From assembly GCA_010027845.1 (NCBI GenBank), contig RGUL01000016.1, positions 1-38,582 of the forward strand: DNA of 38,582 nt, in the 5' to 3' direction. The notes beneath the pieces were generated by a model that worked only from the letters and a program-made list of their open reading frames with translations, was not told where the DNA came from and did not search any database. Below, piece by piece: positions 1 to 7,620 of this stretch. The DNA is from Gammaproteobacteria bacterium (GTDB lineage: Bacteria; Pseudomonadota; Gammaproteobacteria; Steroidobacterales; Steroidobacteraceae). Made by a program: the position numbers and the translations under genes. The number at the start of each line of letters is the position of its first letter. The first letter of the stretch is position 1.

Positions 1-380
1 CACGACTCGATGCAGTGCTCGCGGACGCGCAAAGCGACACACCCGGGACGACCCCGCAGCACGCACTCGTCGTGCTGCACCATCACCCGGTGCCGATGCA
101 GAGCGCTTGGCTCGACACGATCGGACTCGACAACGCCGCCGAATTCTTTGCGGTGCTCGAGCGGCGTCGCGCGCGCGTCCGCGGCGTACTGTGGGGGCAC
201 GTACACCAAGAATTCGATGCCGAGCGCAAAGGCATACGATTGCTCGGTACGCCGTCCACTTGTGTGCAATTCGCCCCGCAGTGCGACGAGTTCGCGCTCG
301 ACACTCGTCCGCCGGCATTTCGCACGTTGACGTTGCACGAGAACGGTCGCATCGACAGTCGCGTGCACTGGGTGCAGTGA
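1..380 (+). CDS. cpdA: Metallophosphoesterase C-terminal fragment, CpdA-like (3',5'-cAMP phosphodiesterase)
   Basis: This is the 3' end of a gene that enters from the left edge; about 125 residues are visible, reading in frame from base 3. The run LVVLHHHPVPM followed about 45 residues later by GVLWGHVHQEF matches the C-terminal metal-binding histidines (H..HP and GHxH) of calcineurin-like phosphoesterases. The following stretch (LLGTPSTCVQF) is typical of the CpdA branch, which hydrolyses cAMP in the cytoplasm. The N-terminal D-x-H and GD motifs lie outside the window, so assignment to CpdA rather than another class III phosphodiesterase is by resemblance. The stop codon is 2 bp before the next gene's ATG, so the two are probably co-transcribed. 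Confidence 0.8.
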   Translation, partial: RLDAVLADAQSDTPGTTPQHALVVLHHHPVPMQSAWLDTIGLDNAAEFFAVLERRRARVRGVLWGHVHQEFDAERKGIRLLGTPSTCVQFAPQCDEFALDTRPPAFRTLTLHENGRIDSRVHWVQ

Positions 381-382
381 CG

Positions 383-1285
383 ATGCGCAGCTTCGCGACC
401 TTCATCGGCTTGTTCGTCATCGGCTTTGCGGTGATGGCGATCGCCACCTATCCGCTCTACACGCTACTCACGCCGCAGTTCGACGTCGCGTTTCATCGCG
501 TCGGCACGCGTCTCGGCATGCTCGTGCTGTTGATCGGTTTCACGATGGTCGCCCGGCGGTTGGCGCTCGACGATCGCGCGAGCCTCGGCTACGGTCTGCC
601 GCGCGCCGCGTTCTTGCGCGAAGCAGCGCTCGGGCTCGCGCTCGGCGTGGTCACCATGTCGCCGATCGCGGCGTTGATGTTCGCGCTCGACTTACGGACC
701 TGGAGTGCAGATTTCACGCCGACAGCTGCGAACATCGCTGCGCTCTTGCTGCAAGGCGCGAGCAGCGGTCTCGCCGTCGCGCTCATCGAAGAAACTTTCA
801 TGCGTGGGGCGATGCACTCGGCAATCGCCCGCGAGTCCGGGACACGCACGGCGATCGTACTGACGGCACTGCTGTACTCTGCGACGCATTTCATCGGCCG
901 CATGCACATAGCGCCTGAGAACGTCGGGCCTTGGAGCGGTGTCGAATTGATTCGCGGCACGCTCGCGGCGTTCGCCGACCCGAGCGTGATCTTCGATGCA
1001 TTTCTTTGTTTAGCGCTGGTCGGTGCGCTGCTCGGCATGGTGCGGCAAATCACCGGCAACATCGCCGCGTGCATCGGGCTGCATGCCGGTTGGGTCTGGG
1101 TGATCACTTGGCTGCGCGAGACCTCGGCACCGAACGATGCGCAGCCGTGGCGGATGTTGCTGTCGCAGTTCGACGGCGTGGTCGGTTGGCTGGTGGCCGC
1201 GTGGACACTCGTCATCGGCTTCGCCCTGCATGCTTTTTACGTGCGGCGCGTCGCCTCAGGCGTCGGAGCGTCGGAGCAACGGTGA
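383..1285 (+). CDS. CPBP family intramembrane metalloprotease
   Basis: A 300-residue membrane protein starting at the ATG 2 bp after the phosphodiesterase stop. Hydrophobic segments lie near residues 5-30, 43-57, 82-103, 117-135, 155-170, 205-220 and 262-290. It carries the CPBP (ABI/CaaX-processing-like) motifs in order: EETFMR (E136, E137, R141), an ATHF histidine at 169, and GLHAGW with H234. These glutamates and histidines form the proposed metalloprotease site of the Rce1/CPBP family, which acts inside the membrane. The substrate cannot be read from the sequence. The 3' end overlaps the convergent LON-domain gene by 30 bp. Confidence 0.85.
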   Translation: MRSFATFIGLFVIGFAVMAIATYPLYTLLTPQFDVAFHRVGTRLGMLVLLIGFTMVARRLALDDRASLGYGLPRAAFLREAALGLALGVVTMSPIAALMFALDLRTWSADFTPTAANIAALLLQGASSGLAVALIEETFMRGAMHSAIARESGTRTAIVLTALLYSATHFIGRMHIAPENVGPWSGVELIRGTLAAFADPSVIFDAFLCLALVGALLGMVRQITGNIAACIGLHAGWVWVITWLRETSAPNDAQPWRMLLSQFDGVVGWLVAAWTLVIGFALHAFYVRRVASGVGASEQR

Positions 1286-1870
1286 GAGACGCGCAAGGCG
1301 CTGCAGCGGATCGCTGAGCTCGAGCAAAAATTGTTTGTCGGCGTTTTGCAGCGGCAATATTTCCGCCAATCGCGCACCGACCCAACCCGCATCTTCGAAA
1401 CGCGGTTCGATACCCGCGTAAGCCTCGACGATCTCCGGCCACACGCGCTGCAATAAATCGCGGAGGTGCGCATGTTCTTCGGGCAAGGTCGCAGGCTCGG
1501 TATTCGGCGGCGCCGGGTCCAGCCATGCGATACGCCCGACGCTCAGGCCGTCGCTCTCGCGCCGATGGCCGAGCACGCGAAAGCGCCGCTCACCACGGCA
1601 AGTGATGCCGAGCAATCCATCGTCGAGCAAATCGAAATCCACGATGCGCGCGCTCGTACCGATCGCCGCAAAATTTTTGGTGGCAGCCTCACCCGCCTCG
1701 GCACCACCGTCACCGATCGCCACCACACCGAACGGCGCGCCGTCGCGCATGCAACGCTTGACCATGTCGACATAGCGCGGCTCGAAGATCCGCAGTGGCA
1801 AGGGTCCACCCGGAAACAACACCACGTTGAGCGGAAACAGCGGGATTTCGTCGGTCTCAGCGAGTGGCAT
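1256..1870 (-). CDS. LON peptidase substrate-binding domain protein
   Basis: A 204-residue cytoplasmic protein made of a stand-alone LON N-terminal (substrate-binding/PUA-like) domain. The family signature is the N-terminal IPLFPLNVVLFPGG run and the LRIFEPRYVDMV block. No AAA ATPase or Ser-Lys protease domain follows, so this is not Lon itself. Such proteins are common in proteobacteria and their function is not settled. The ATG at 1870 lies 14 bp inside the end of ubiX, with no obvious ribosome-binding site, so translation is probably coupled to ubiX. It is the last gene of the operon containing mpl and ubiX, and its 3' end overlaps the convergent CPBP gene. Confidence 0.85.
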   Translation of the reverse strand: MPLAETDEIPLFPLNVVLFPGGPLPLRIFEPRYVDMVKRCMRDGAPFGVVAIGDGGAEAGEAATKNFAAIGTSARIVDFDLLDDGLLGITCRGERRFRVLGHRRESDGLSVGRIAWLDPAPPNTEPATLPEEHAHLRDLLQRVWPEIVEAYAGIEPRFEDAGWVGARLAEILPLQNADKQFLLELSDPLQRLARLSPLLRRSDA

Positions 1871-2486
1871 CGTCGCGCCCCCAGCGCCGCATCAACTCGT
1901 GCTCGACACCCAATTGATCGAGCACGCGCGCGACGATGAAATCGACCAGTTCGGCCACTTGCGTGGGCTTGTTATAAAAGCCCGGATTGGCCGGCAAGAT
2001 CACTGCGCCCAGCCGAGCGAGCTTCAACATATTTTCGAGATGGATCGCCGAGAACGGTGTCTCGCGCGGCACGATCACGAGGTTGCCTCGTTCTTTGATC
2101 ACGACGTCGGCGGCCCGTTCGAGCAAGTTTTCGCTCGCGCCGGTGGCGATCGCTGACACCGTCGCCATCGAGCAAGGACAGACCACCATGTGGTGCGGCG
2201 AACCCGAACCGCTCGCAACCGGCGCCGTCCATTCCTCGTCGCCGAAGACGCGCAATTGACCATCGCGAGCCTTGAACATCGCCGAGAGGTGTCGCGCTTG
2301 CTCCGCCGTCCGCCCGGGCAGTCGCAGATCGGTCTCGGAGCCGACCACGATTTGCGCGGCTTTGGTGAACATCAAATAAACCTGCCAATCGGCAGCGATC
2401 AGGCACTCGACCAAGCGCAAGCCATATTGCGCGCCCGATGCGCCCGTCATGCCGACGGCAACGATGCGTTCATCCCTGCGCTTCAT
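1857..2486 (-). CDS. ubiX: Flavin prenyltransferase UbiX
   Basis: A 209-residue flavoprotein of the UbiX/Pad1 family. It attaches a dimethylallyl group to FMN to make the prenylated-FMN cofactor of the decarboxylase UbiD (ubiquinone pathway). Visible signatures are the N-terminal TGASGAQYGLRL flavin-binding loop, the central CPCSMATVSAIATG block, and the NLVIVPRETPFSAIHLENM block with its conserved PRETP. The length is normal for the family. The start is well supported: an AGGAG sits 8 nt upstream of the ATG, inside the end of mpl, which it overlaps by 4 bp (ATGA). ubiD itself is not in the window. Confidence 0.95.
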   Translation of the reverse strand: MKRRDERIVAVGMTGASGAQYGLRLVECLIAADWQVYLMFTKAAQIVVGSETDLRLPGRTAEQARHLSAMFKARDGQLRVFGDEEWTAPVASGSGSPHHMVVCPCSMATVSAIATGASENLLERAADVVIKERGNLVIVPRETPFSAIHLENMLKLARLGAVILPANPGFYNKPTQVAELVDFIVARVLDQLGVEHELMRRWGRDDATR

Positions 2487-3895
2487 CGATGTTTCTCCTG
2501 CAACGCGGCGAGCAAAAGATCGTGCAGACCGCCGAATCCGCCGTTGGACATGATCAGTGCGTGATCACCATCGCGCAAGGTCGCCGCCAAATCGGTTGCG
2601 AGCCTGCCGATGTCGCGCGCCGAATGACCGCGCGGACCGAGTTCGGCGACAACCGCCTCGGCATCCCAACCGAGATCGCTGGGCGCGTACAACCAGACGT
2701 CGTCGGCCGCAGCCAACGATGCAGCGAGCGTGTCGCGATGCACGCCGAGTCGCATCGTATTCGAGCGCGGCTCGAGCACCGCGACGATGCGCGCCGCACC
2801 CACGTTTCGTCGTAAGCCTTCGAGCGTGGTGGCGATCGCCGTCGGGTGGTGCGCGAAATCGTCGTAGACCCGTATACCAGCCACCGTACCGCGCAACTCG
2901 AGTCGTCGCTTCACACCGCGGAATTCTTCTAGCGCCGCGCAGGACACTTCGGGTAGCACACCCGCATGCCGTGCGGCGGCGATTGCCGCTAGCGCGTTGT
3001 CGACGTTGTGTCGACCCAAAAGTTTCCAGTGCACCGCGCCCACGAGCTCGGCGCCGCACAGCACCTCGAACTGCGAGCCGTCGGCGGTCGCAGCGGGCAA
3101 CCGCGCACTCCACCGAGGTGCGGAGTCGGCGGACGCAGCGGTATCACCCTCTGCAACACCGCCGGCTGCGGCAAAACTTTCACGACGACTCCAGCAGCCC
3201 ATGCCGAGCACGGTGCGCAAATGCGGATCGTCGGCGTGCGCCACGATCAAGCCGGAGGGCGGCACCGTGCGGACCAAATGATGGAACTGACGCTCGATCG
3301 ATGCGACGTCGGGATAGATATCCGCATGATCGAATTCCAGATTGTTGAGAATCGCGGTGCGCGGTCGATAGTGCACGAACTTCGCGCGCTTATCGAAGAA
3401 CGCGGTGTCGTACTCGTCCGCCTCGATCACGAAGAACGGACTTTCACCGAGTCGCGCGCTGATTCCGAAGTCGACCGGTACACCGCCGATCAAAAATCCG
3501 GGCGACAAACCGGCATACTCCAAAATCCAGGCGAGCATGCTGCTCGTCGAAGTTTTGCCGTGCGTGCCGGCGACACCCAGCACCCAACGCTCACGCAACA
3601 CGTGACGCGCGAGCCACTCGGGACCCGATTCGTACGGGATACCGCGCTCGAGCAACGCTTCGATCACCGGCGCGCCGCGCGACATCACGTTTCCGACCAC
3701 GACCACGTCGGGCGCAGGATCCAATTGACGGGCGTCGAATCCTTCGACGACGTCGATGCCGAGCGCAGCGAGTTGCGTGCTCATCGGTGGATAGACGTTG
3801 CGATCGGAGCCGGTGACCCGATGCCCAGCGGCCTTCGCGATCGCGGCGATGCCGCCCATGAAAGTACCGCAGATGCCGAGTATGTGAACGTGCAC
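2483..3895 (-). CDS. mpl: UDP-N-acetylmuramate:L-alanyl-gamma-D-glutamyl-meso-diaminopimelate ligase
   Basis: A 470-residue Mur-ligase family enzyme for peptidoglycan recycling in the cytoplasm. It ligates the recovered tripeptide L-Ala-gamma-D-Glu-meso-DAP to UDP-MurNAc using ATP. The start MHVHILGICGTFMGG is characteristic of Mpl rather than MurC. The ATP-binding loop GTHGKT lies at residues 110-115, a central DEYD metal-binding segment follows, and the C-terminal domain has LEPRSNTMRLG. The initiation codon is GTG, with GAGG 8 nt upstream. It starts 3 bp after the stop of the membrane protein gene and overlaps ubiX by 4 bp, so this is a true operon. Confidence 0.95.
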   Translation of the reverse strand: MHVHILGICGTFMGGIAAIAKAAGHRVTGSDRNVYPPMSTQLAALGIDVVEGFDARQLDPAPDVVVVGNVMSRGAPVIEALLERGIPYESGPEWLARHVLRERWVLGVAGTHGKTSTSSMLAWILEYAGLSPGFLIGGVPVDFGISARLGESPFFVIEADEYDTAFFDKRAKFVHYRPRTAILNNLEFDHADIYPDVASIERQFHHLVRTVPPSGLIVAHADDPHLRTVLGMGCWSRRESFAAAGGVAEGDTAASADSAPRWSARLPAATADGSQFEVLCGAELVGAVHWKLLGRHNVDNALAAIAAARHAGVLPEVSCAALEEFRGVKRRLELRGTVAGIRVYDDFAHHPTAIATTLEGLRRNVGAARIVAVLEPRSNTMRLGVHRDTLAASLAAADDVWLYAPSDLGWDAEAVVAELGPRGHSARDIGRLATDLAATLRDGDHALIMSNGGFGGLHDLLLAALQEKHR

Positions 3896-3898
3896 CGA

Positions 3899-4444
3899 TC
3901 AGCCTCGCGCGGCCGCACCAGCAGGCACTGCCCCATCACCGAACAAGCCGAAGACGATCAAGCCTGCTAGCAAATCACCGGCGAGAAAAATCAACAAACA
4001 TTGCGTCGTACTGCGCTCAATCGCCTCACGCAAAATCCGCGCGTTGACGTAGACGACGTAAAAACCGACGGCGATCACGAGCGCGAGCAGCGGCGACAGT
4101 TGCACCGCTACACCGCTTTTCGGGATCACGGTCGCTGCGAGCGGCACGCTCAAGGGCGCAATCAAACACGACACGCCGAACGCAGCGGTAGCCGTTTGCA
4201 GGAAACGCTCCGGCCGGCCGAACAACTGCAACACGAAACGCAGCCACAGCAAGGAAAACGCCCCGGAAACCAGTGCCTCGACCGGTAGCGAATCACGCAC
4301 CGGCAGGAATTGCAGGGCGAGCACGACTTGCAAGGCGGCGTGCAGCACGAAAATCGCAGCCAATAGCGGCTGCGATGTGGGCAAATCTGCCGGGCTTGCG
4401 CGCAGTCGCAGGATGCCAATCAGGGTCTGAAATATGGAGAGCAT
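3899..4444 (-). CDS. Small multi-pass membrane protein of unknown function
   Basis: I do not recognise the family. The protein is 181 residues if it starts at MLSIFQ (ATG at 4444); an in-frame ATG at 4480 would add 12 residues. The 4444 start leaves 45 bp for a promoter before the divergent rnd gene, whereas 4480 would leave only 9 bp, so 4444 is preferred. Hydrophobic stretches near residues 26-48, 55-75, 88-110, 118-138 and 148-168 suggest four to five membrane helices. There is no cleavable signal peptide and no obvious catalytic motif. It is the first gene of the operon leading into mpl, 3 bp upstream, which may hint at an envelope role but does not prove it. Confidence 0.7.
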   Translation of the reverse strand: MLSIFQTLIGILRLRASPADLPTSQPLLAAIFVLHAALQVVLALQFLPVRDSLPVEALVSGAFSLLWLRFVLQLFGRPERFLQTATAAFGVSCLIAPLSVPLAATVIPKSGVAVQLSPLLALVIAVGFYVVYVNARILREAIERSTTQCLLIFLAGDLLAGLIVFGLFGDGAVPAGAAARG

Positions 4445-4489
4445 GCGGAATCCGTTCCCGTACGTCGGGAATTCTTGCATAGTTCGTCG

Positions 4490-5578
4490 ATGTCGTCGCT
4501 CACGCCGTTGATCTCCGCTCGTGCCGCACTCGAAGAGCTCGCCGGCACGCTGACCACCGCACCGGCCATCGGGCTAGACACCGAATTCCTGCGCGAACGC
4601 ACTTATCGCGCCGAACTCTGTCTGTTGCAACTGACCACGCCGCACGGCCCCGTGTGCGTCGATCCGCTCGCACTGACCGATCTCGCGCCGCTCGCCGCCG
4701 TGCTCGGCAACGGCGCGCCGAAGGTGCTGCACGCCGGACGACAAGACCTCGAGGTGCTATTGCCGTTCGTCGGCGCCATTACACCGCTCTTCGACACGCA
4801 AATCGCCGCCGCTCTCGTCGGCCATCCGGCGCAGATCGGCTACGGCGAGCTCGTGCGTCGCACGCTCGGCCACGAACTACCGAAAGCGCACACGCGCACC
4901 GACTGGTCGCGTCGCCCGCTCTCCGAGGAGCAAATCGCGTATGCGCTGGACGACGTGCGGTATTTGCTGCCGCTGCGCGACAGCTTGTGCGAAGCACTCG
5001 ACAAACTCGGTCGCCTAGAGTGGCTGGCCGAAGAATTGCGCGAGATGGAGGACCCGGCCGGTTTGGAGGTCGATCCGGAGCGTGCCTGGCAGCGCTTCAA
5101 AGGCCTGCAATCTTTGGACGCCGGCCGGTCGAATTTGTTGCGTGGGCTCGCCGCTTGGCGCGAACGGCGTGCGGTCGCGCGCAATCGTCCGCGTGGTTGG
5201 ATTTTGGACGATACGGTGCTGCGCGAAATCGTCTATCGCGTGCCGCGCGATGCCGTACAACTCGCCGCACTCGAAGGCATGCCGGAAGGTGTCGTACGGC
5301 ACTCGGGCGACGAACTGCTCGCGCTGGTCGCGACCGCCGCCATCAGCGACCCACCACCGCCATTACCGCGCCGCGAACGACCCGATCCGGCGTTGGTCGC
5401 TCGAGTAAAACGACTGGCCGCAGTCGCGCAGACGATCGCTGCAGAGTTGCAACTTGCGGCCGAAGTGCTCGTTACGCGCCGCGTGCTAGAGGAAATCGCC
5501 GCAGGACGCAAAGCCTGCGACACCCTGCACGGTTGGCGCGCGACGTTGCTCGCAGCGCGATTGGACGCAGTCGACTGA
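4490..5578 (+). CDS. rnd: Ribonuclease D
   Basis: A 362-residue 3'-5' exoribonuclease of the DEDDy superfamily, acting in tRNA and stable-RNA 3' maturation. Exo I is LDTEFLRERTY (D30, E32), Exo II is LHAGRQDLEVL (D86), and Exo III is YALDDVRYLL (Y151, D155), so all metal ligands and the tyrosine are present. An HRDC nucleic-acid-binding domain follows from about residue 205 (RGLAAWRERRAVARNRPRGW), with a second helical region to the C-terminus, as in E. coli RNase D. The ATG at 4490 is chosen because it precedes the conserved N-terminus. An upstream in-frame TTG at 4475 is less likely. No strong Shine-Dalgarno is visible. Confidence 0.94.
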   Translation: MSSLTPLISARAALEELAGTLTTAPAIGLDTEFLRERTYRAELCLLQLTTPHGPVCVDPLALTDLAPLAAVLGNGAPKVLHAGRQDLEVLLPFVGAITPLFDTQIAAALVGHPAQIGYGELVRRTLGHELPKAHTRTDWSRRPLSEEQIAYALDDVRYLLPLRDSLCEALDKLGRLEWLAEELREMEDPAGLEVDPERAWQRFKGLQSLDAGRSNLLRGLAAWRERRAVARNRPRGWILDDTVLREIVYRVPRDAVQLAALEGMPEGVVRHSGDELLALVATAAISDPPPPLPRRERPDPALVARVKRLAAVAQTIAAELQLAAEVLVTRRVLEEIAAGRKACDTLHGWRATLLAARLDAVD

Positions 5579-5600
5579 CGCCGATTTCTTTGATTCGCGC

Positions 5601-6251
5601 TCAGGGCGCGAGCGCAGCTTCCACGCGCGCGGTGACCGCAGCAAGATCACCCTCGGCCTCGACCTTGCGCAGCAAACCAGTGGCGGCATAGAAACCGACC
5701 AAAGGTGCAGTCTGCTCTTCGTAGACCGACAAGCGCTTGGCGACCGTCGCTTCGTTGTCGTCGGGTCGTTGCACGAGACGCGGCGTCGTGCACTGACCGC
5801 CGCAAGGTGGCGGCACGGGCACCGGTGCCGTGTGTACGTTGAACACGCGACCGCAATCCTGACAACTGCGTCGACCCGAAATTCTTTGCACCAACAATTT
5901 CGGATCGACCCGAAACTCGATCACGCGATCGAGCGGTCGACCGATGTCGGCGAGCATTTTCGCGAGCCCCTCGGCCTGGGGAATCGTGCGCGGAAAGCCG
6001 TCGAGGATGAAGCCACGTGCGGCATCGGGTGCGGCGAGTCGTTCGCGCACCATGCCGAGGATCGTCGCGTCGTCGACGAGCTGCCCGGAATCCATCACAG
6101 CCTTGGCGCGACGACCGAGTTCGGTGCCGTCCTTGACGTGCGCGCGCAGCAGATCGCCGGTCGAAATTTGCGGGATGCCGTGACGCTCGATGAGGCGCTG
6201 CGACTGGGTTCCCTTGCCGGATCCCGGCGCACCGAGGAAAACGATTCTCAT
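5601..6251 (-). CDS. adk: Adenylate kinase, long-LID form with four cysteines
   Basis: A 216-residue enzyme catalysing ATP + AMP <-> 2 ADP in the cytoplasm. The P-loop GAPGSGKGT is at residues 7-15, followed by the AMP-binding STGDLLR and GFPRT (85-89) motifs. The LID domain is the long type and holds four cysteines in a C-x2-C-x16-C-x3-C pattern (130, 133, 150, 154), resembling the zinc-holding LID of some bacterial adenylate kinases. Many gammaproteobacterial Adks lack these cysteines. The ATG at 6251 gives MRIVFLGAPG; a longer in-frame extension upstream is antisense shadow of the next gene. No Shine-Dalgarno precedes the ATG, and a promoter candidate lies so close that the mRNA may be almost leaderless. 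Confidence 0.95.
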   Translation of the reverse strand: MRIVFLGAPGSGKGTQSQRLIERHGIPQISTGDLLRAHVKDGTELGRRAKAVMDSGQLVDDATILGMVRERLAAPDAARGFILDGFPRTIPQAEGLAKMLADIGRPLDRVIEFRVDPKLLVQRISGRRSCQDCGRVFNVHTAPVPVPPPCGGQCTTPRLVQRPDDNEATVAKRLSVYEEQTAPLVGFYAATGLLRKVEAEGDLAAVTARVEAALAP

Positions 6252-6260
6252 GACGGGCGC

Positions 6261-6289
6261 ACAGTACCGCCCCGTACCCCCGAGGTCAA
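6261..6289 (-). promoter_or_regulatory. Candidate sigma-70 promoter for adk
   Basis: Read on the minus strand, TTGACC (6289-6284) is followed by a 17-bp spacer and TACTGT (6266-6261). The -10 ends only 9 nt before the adk ATG, which predicts a leader of about 3 nt, consistent with the missing ribosome-binding site. The spacing is ideal and the -35 is good, but the -10 matches consensus in only three positions. Confidence 0.35.
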
Positions 6290-6311
6290 ACCGTACGCTA
6301 TGCTCGCGCCC

Positions 6312-7601
6312 ATGAAAAAGCAGCCTCGAACCGCGCAAAAACCCCGCAACGCGTTTTATGCCCAATCGGGCGGCGTGACGGCAGTCATCAATGCCTCGGC
6401 CGCCGGCGTAATCGAAACCGCCGGCAAATATCCGCGCAAGATCGGCAAAGTGCTCGCAGGCCGTCACGGCATCGTCGGCGCGCTCGAGGAGGACTTGATC
6501 GACGTCTCGCGCGAGAGCCGCGCGACGATCGCCGGGCTGCGCTACACGCCGGCCGGCGCGTTCGGCTCGGCGCGCTTCAAGCTCAAGGGTCTCGAGCAGA
6601 ACAAAGCCGAATACGAACGGCTCATCGAAGTGTTCGCCGCGCACGACATCGGCTATTTCTTTTACAACGGCGGCAACGACTCGATGGACACGGCGCATAA
6701 GGTGTCGCAAATCGGCGCGCACCTCGGCTACCCCATCACCTGCATCGGCGTCCCGAAGACGGTCGACAACGATCTGCCCTATACCGATTGCTGCCCGGGC
6801 TTCGGCTCGGTCGCCAAATACGTTGCGATCTCGACCTTAGAAGCGTCGCTAGACGTTGCTTCGATGGCACGCACGTCGACCAAAGTATTCGTCATGGAGG
6901 TGATGGGGCGACACGCCGGCTGGATCGCCGCAGCCGCCGGGCTCGCGGGCAAAGGCCGCGACGCGCCGCCGCACATCATCCTCTTCCCCGAGATCGCCTT
7001 CGATCGCGCGAAATTTTTGGCACGCGTCAAAGAAGTCGTCGAACGCGTCGGCTATTGCGTGATTGTCGTCTCGGAAGGCGCGCACTACGCCGACGGGACG
7101 TTTTTGGCTGACGCCGGCACGAAAGATGCCTTCGGCCACACGCAATTGGGCGGTGTCGGGCCGGTGGTCGCGAACATGATCCGCGAGGCGCACGGCTACA
7201 AATATCACTGGGCGGTGGCCGACTATCTGCAACGCGCGGCACGCCACATCGCCTCTAAAGTCGACGTCGATCAAGCGTACGCCATGGGCAAGGCGGCAGT
7301 GGAACTCGCAGTGCGGGGTCGAAACGCGATGATGCCCACCGTGGTGCGCAAATCGTCGCGCCCCTATCGCTGGACGGTCGGCGCCGTGGAACTCGCCAAA
7401 GTGGCCAACGTCGAGAAGAAGTTGCCGCGCGATTTCATCACACCCGACGGCTTCGGGATCACCCCCAAAGCGCGTTGGTATCTCTCGCCGTTGATCGGCG
7501 GCGGCGATCCACCGCCGTACGTCGAAGGCTTACCGGCTTACGTGCGCATCAAAGGCGTGGCGGTACGCAAAAAATTGCCGCCGTTCAAAACTAAAAAATG
7601 A
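6312..7601 (+). CDS. pfp: 6-phosphofructokinase, pyrophosphate-dependent type
   Basis: A 429-residue phosphofructokinase of the PfkA superfamily, acting at the fructose-6-phosphate/fructose-1,6-bisphosphate step. The phosphodonor motifs are GGNDS (N122, D123) in place of the ATP-type GGDGS, and PKTVDND with K149 in place of ATP-type PGTIDND. The lysine in PKT is the classic marker of pyrophosphate use, which makes the reaction reversible. The substrate motif MGRHAGW follows. The length fits the roughly 420-residue bacterial PPi-PFKs of Xanthomonas and methanotrophs. The ATG at 6312 (MKKQPR) is preferred; an ATG at 6300 adds four residues, and neither has a clear ribosome-binding site. Donor specificity is inferred from motifs. 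Confidence 0.92.
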   Translation: MKKQPRTAQKPRNAFYAQSGGVTAVINASAAGVIETAGKYPRKIGKVLAGRHGIVGALEEDLIDVSRESRATIAGLRYTPAGAFGSARFKLKGLEQNKAEYERLIEVFAAHDIGYFFYNGGNDSMDTAHKVSQIGAHLGYPITCIGVPKTVDNDLPYTDCCPGFGSVAKYVAISTLEASLDVASMARTSTKVFVMEVMGRHAGWIAAAAGLAGKGRDAPPHIILFPEIAFDRAKFLARVKEVVERVGYCVIVVSEGAHYADGTFLADAGTKDAFGHTQLGGVGPVVANMIREAHGYKYHWAVADYLQRAARHIASKVDVDQAYAMGKAAVELAVRGRNAMMPTVVRKSSRPYRWTVGAVELAKVANVEKKLPRDFITPDGFGITPKARWYLSPLIGGGDPPPYVEGLPAYVRIKGVAVRKKLPPFKTKK

Positions 7602-7620
7602 GCGCGATCGCGCGCGGCCG

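Noticed and set aside
107..382. Longer N-terminus for the CPBP protease starting at 107
   Set aside because: That region is out-of-frame shadow of the phosphodiesterase gene and encodes an Arg-rich sequence; the membrane protein starts naturally at the ATG at 383.
5769..6311. Long N-terminal extension of the phosphofructokinase frame
   Set aside because: It is antisense to adk and has no family similarity; the conserved protein begins near NAFYAQSGG, just after the ATG at 6312.
7602..7613. 12-bp palindrome GCGCGATCGCGC between two convergent genes, as terminator or HIP1-like site
   Set aside because: The stem is only 4 bp if it folds, the T tract is interrupted, and such palindromes are common by chance in GC-rich DNA.
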